Origin: Gemmatimonadaceae bacterium
Lineage (GTDB): Bacteria > Gemmatimonadota > Gemmatimonadetes > Gemmatimonadales > Gemmatimonadaceae
Length of the DNA stretch: 64,000 nucleotides
NCBI GenBank assembly: GCA_037721215.1
Contig: JBBJNV010000001.1
Location: 62,001-126,000 of the forward strand
Direction of reading: 5' to 3'
The number at the start of each line of letters is the position of its first letter. The first letter of the stretch is position 1. The translations under genes and the position numbers were made by a program. Of the stretch, positions 62,427-64,000 are shown piece after piece. Below the pieces are notes generated by a model. That model saw nothing but the letters and a program-made list of their open reading frames with translations, was not told the DNA's origin and ran no database searches.

Positions 62427-62978
62427 TCACTGGCCTCTCAGATCGTTCAATAAAACCCGCAACTTCTGTCGCGCGTGGTGAAGATCGGACCTCGCGGTTC
62501 CGCCCGGAATGCCGAGCATCTCGCCGATCTCCACATGGGTAAATCCTTCCACGTCATGCATCACGATCACTGACCTTGCTCTATCGGGAAGCTGGGCCAG
62601 CGCTTCTGCGAGGCGGGTTCGTAACTCCGCGTCTTCGCCCGGATCGCGAAAACGTGATTGAAGAGCGTCGTGCAGTTCCTCGGTAGTGCGCACTTTCCGC
62701 CGCCGCGAAAGATCGAGTGCGGCGTTCGCGACAATCCTGTTGAGCCACGCCCCGAATGCCTGATCCGGATCGAACCGGTCGAGAGCCTGGAATGCCCGGA
62801 CAAAACCGTCCTGAACCGCGTCTTCTGCATCTTCGTGGACGGTGACAATTGCACGAGCCACCAGGTATGCGCGTCGCTGGTGCAGGCGAACCAGCCCTGC
62901 GAAAGCGTCGTGATCGCCTGCGCGGGCAGCAACGGCCAGCGCGCGTTCCTCATTGGGAATACGTGCCGGATCGTTCAA
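62427..62978 (-). CDS. ECF RNA polymerase sigma factor heading the efflux operon
   Basis: 183 residues, RpoE-like. Region 2 motifs: FAGLVRLHQRRAYLVARAIV, EDAEDAVQDGFVRAFQALDR and AFGAWLNRIVANAALDLSRR. Region 4: LPDRARSVIVMHDVEGFTHV, then GEMLGIPGGTARSDLHHARQ. It is first in a minus-strand run with the anti-sigma, Spy-like, TolC, adaptor and permease genes, spaced -4 to +13 bp. This suggests stress-induced, self-amplifying control of the pump. A GGAAC element in the hairpin at 63053-63071 might be part of its own promoter. Confidence 0.95.
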   Translation of the reverse strand: MNDPARIPNEERALAVAARAGDHDAFAGLVRLHQRRAYLVARAIVTVHEDAEDAVQDGFVRAFQALDRFDPDQAFGAWLNRIVANAALDLSRRRKVRTTEELHDALQSRFRDPGEDAELRTRLAEALAQLPDRARSVIVMHDVEGFTHVEIGEMLGIPGGTARSDLHHARQKLRVLLNDLRGQ

Positions 62979-63052
62979 TCGTTGAGTGGCGGTCGCAGAG
63001 ATAGCGGATCATGTGGTGTTACACCCATTACGCTCGCCATCTGCTTCGTGTT

Positions 63053-63071
63053 GGAACGCTTCAGGCGTTCC
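63053..63071 (-). terminator. Small hairpin between membrane-protein gene and sigma gene
   Basis: GGAACGC (63053-63059) pairs with GCGTTCC (63065-63071), loop 5 nt. It lies just after the minus-strand stop at 63087 and about 75 bp before the sigma start. It may be a terminator. It also places GGAAC, an ECF -35-like word, on both strands. Confidence 0.45.
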
Positions 63072-63086
63072 TGCCTCGAAGGACCT

Positions 63087-63281
63087 CTAGTGCGCCAATT
63101 TACCGGGCGGAGCGGCGGCACCGGGAGGCGATGCTGCCGCTCCGTGGCCTTCGCGATTGGCGAAGCTCGAATTGGTGAGCCAGACCACGAGGAGCATCAA
63201 CAGAAAAATAACGGAACCCCCTAGAACCAGGCCGGAAAGTGCAGCACCAAGATCCGTGCTCTTTGGCGCGGCCGTCGACAC
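63087..63281 (-). CDS. Small single-span membrane protein
   Basis: 64 residues from a GTG that overlaps the cyclophilin stop (TAGTG), so translation is coupled. One helix (LSGLVLGGSVIFLLMLLVVWL) is followed by an Ala/Pro/Gly-rich tail (AAASPPGAAAPPG). I recognise no family. Overlap with a conserved upstream gene supports it being real. Confidence 0.7.
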   Translation of the reverse strand: MSTAAPKSTDLGAALSGLVLGGSVIFLLMLLVVWLTNSSFANREGHGAAASPPGAAAPPGKLAH

Positions 63282-63766
63282 TATTCTTTCGCCTCGCCGG
63301 CACTGTCAGAGACACGAACCTTCGTCATCGTGTCATTGGCCTTAATGGTTTTCACAACTTCAAGGCCTTCAGTTACCTGGCCGAAAACGGTGTGGACGCC
63401 ATTCAGATGGCGGGTGTTTCCTTCGTTCAATACCACGAAGAACTGACTGCCGCCGGTATTCTTGCCGGCATGGGCCATCGACAGCGCTCCAACCTCGTGA
63501 CGATGCGGATTACCGGCTGTCTCACAGTCAATCTTGTATCCGGGACCGCCTGTGCCAATCCGGCGATCTCCTTCGGGATACTCACGGGAGTTGGGATCGC
63601 CCCCTTGAATCACGAAGTCCTCGATGACACGATGAAACTTGATTCCATCGTAGTAACCCTTATTGGCCAGCGTCTCGAAATTGGCGACGGTATTCGGCGC
63701 TTCCTTGTCGTAAAGCTCGGCGGTCATCGTCCCGCGGTTGGTCTCGATCGTTGCGTATCTGGTCAT
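63281..63766 (-). CDS. Peptidyl-prolyl cis-trans isomerase, cyclophilin type
   Basis: 161-residue cytosolic cyclophilin. Seen are [35 protein letters not shown] with the catalytic Arg, [19 protein letters not shown] with the conserved Gln/Phe, and [12 protein letters not shown] with the substrate-site His. There is no signal peptide. It accelerates proline isomerisation in folding. It lies 31 bp after nth and is coupled to the small membrane protein. Confidence 0.95.
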   Translation of the reverse strand: MTRYATIETNRGTMTAELYDKEAPNTVANFETLANKGYYDGIKFHRVIEDFVIQGGDPNSREYPEGDRRIGTGGPGYKIDCETAGNPHRHEVGALSMAHAGKNTGGSQFFVVLNEGNTRHLNGVHTVFGQVTEGLEVVKTIKANDTMTKVRVSDSAGEAKE

Positions 63767-63797
63767 TTATTCGGGGAAAGTTGGCTGAATGATAACA

Positions 63798-64000
63798 TCA
63801 AACCCGGCTGGACGGGCAGGTGTCGTTAAGGATGCACGCGGCACACTTCGGATTGCGGGCGAGGCAGATTCGCCGGCCGTGAAATATCAGCAGGTGAGAG
63901 AGCAACGCCCACTCCTCACGCGGGAAAAGAGGCATCAGTGCTTTCTCGACCTTGACCGGGTCTGTCTCGTTGGTAAGGCCGAGCCGAACGGCCAGTCGCC
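63798..64000 (-). CDS. nth: Endonuclease III (5' part outside window)
   Basis: The last 66 residues of a DNA glycosylase/AP lyase of base-excision repair. The [4Fe-4S] cluster cysteines are visible as CLARNPKCAACILNDTC, a C-x6-C-x2-C-x5-C spacing, after EEWALLSHLLIFHGRRI. The product ends SSRV. The helix-hairpin-helix and catalytic Lys/Asp lie beyond the window edge. It reads toward the cyclophilin gene and is probably co-transcribed. Confidence 0.92.
   Translation of the reverse strand, partial: RLAVRLGLTNETDPVKVEKALMPLFPREEWALLSHLLIFHGRRICLARNPKCAACILNDTCPSSRV

Noticed and set aside
1-64000. tRNA or rRNA genes
   Set aside because: No T-loop-like GGTTCRA context with a foldable cloverleaf or rRNA core sequence was noticed by eye; a dedicated scan was not possible.

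Overview
The window looks like chromosomal DNA of a GC-rich, aerobic, soil-type Gram-negative bacterium, most likely a Gemmatimonadota member. This is inferred from gene content, not from a marker gene. The signs are: large Ser/Thr kinases fused to a membrane anchor, a FlgO/TolB-like domain and TPR repeats; an ECF sigma factor paired with a kinase; a TolB-propeller/amidohydrolase fusion; a caa3-type oxidase; and many lipoprotein signals. No rRNA, tRNA, CRISPR array, insertion sequence or phage was seen. Both edges cut genes: cytochrome oxidase subunit I on the left and endonuclease III on the right.

Layout. 1-2.4 kb: caa3 oxidase genes ctaD and ctaC/coxB (minus). 2.4-2.8 kb: repeat-rich spacer. 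2.8-5.5 kb: aspartase (minus) divergent from a Tat-exported glycosylasparaginase-type hydrolase (plus). 5.5-8.3 kb: accessory stretch with a small lipoprotein, the C-terminal stub of a PLP decarboxylase, a Phd/VapC-type toxin-antitoxin pair, and the first copy of a ~135-bp repeat whose second copy lies at 15.0 kb. 8.3-11.2 kb: two secreted subtilases. 11.3-14.2 kb: LuxR-type ATPase regulator (minus). 15.4-20.5 kb: uxaC-kdgK (hexuronate catabolism) followed directly by a Ser/Thr kinase. 20.6-26.8 kb: two further kinases, one apparently starting at CTG, the other preceded by an ECF sigma factor. 26.9-30.7 kb: a minus-strand run of an unknown protein with a HEPN-like C-terminus, a tail-anchored AAA+ ATPase and a periplasmic TPR protein. 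30.8-33.8 kb: hybrid histidine kinase, receiver, and a 75-residue protein that is only a histidine-kinase H-box helix pair. 34-37.4 kb: propeller/amidohydrolase. 37.4-41.8 kb: DUF72, Ku and LigD (end joining).

41.9-44 kb is another accessory, partly decayed stretch (38-residue membrane protein, large hairpin, subtilase-like and alcohol-dehydrogenase-like remnants). 44-46.8 kb: ECF sigma, zinc-finger anti-sigma and a YceI-TPR protein. 46.9-56.6 kb: MCP-like soluble protein, leuS, ferritin-like/VIT1 iron transporter, PDZ protein, Hsp15-like S4 protein and two tandem Kup potassium transporters. 56.8-57 kb: CsbD and a clear terminator. 57-63 kb: one minus-strand operon reading ECF sigma, anti-sigma, Spy-like protein, TolC, MacA-like adaptor and MacB-like permease without an ATPase. 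63-64 kb: nth, cyclophilin and a small membrane protein.

Strongest candidates for something undescribed: the HEPN-like/AAA+ pair at 26.9-29.1 kb, the stand-alone H-box protein at 30.8 kb, and the duplicated toxin-antitoxin control region. None can be proved from sequence reading alone.
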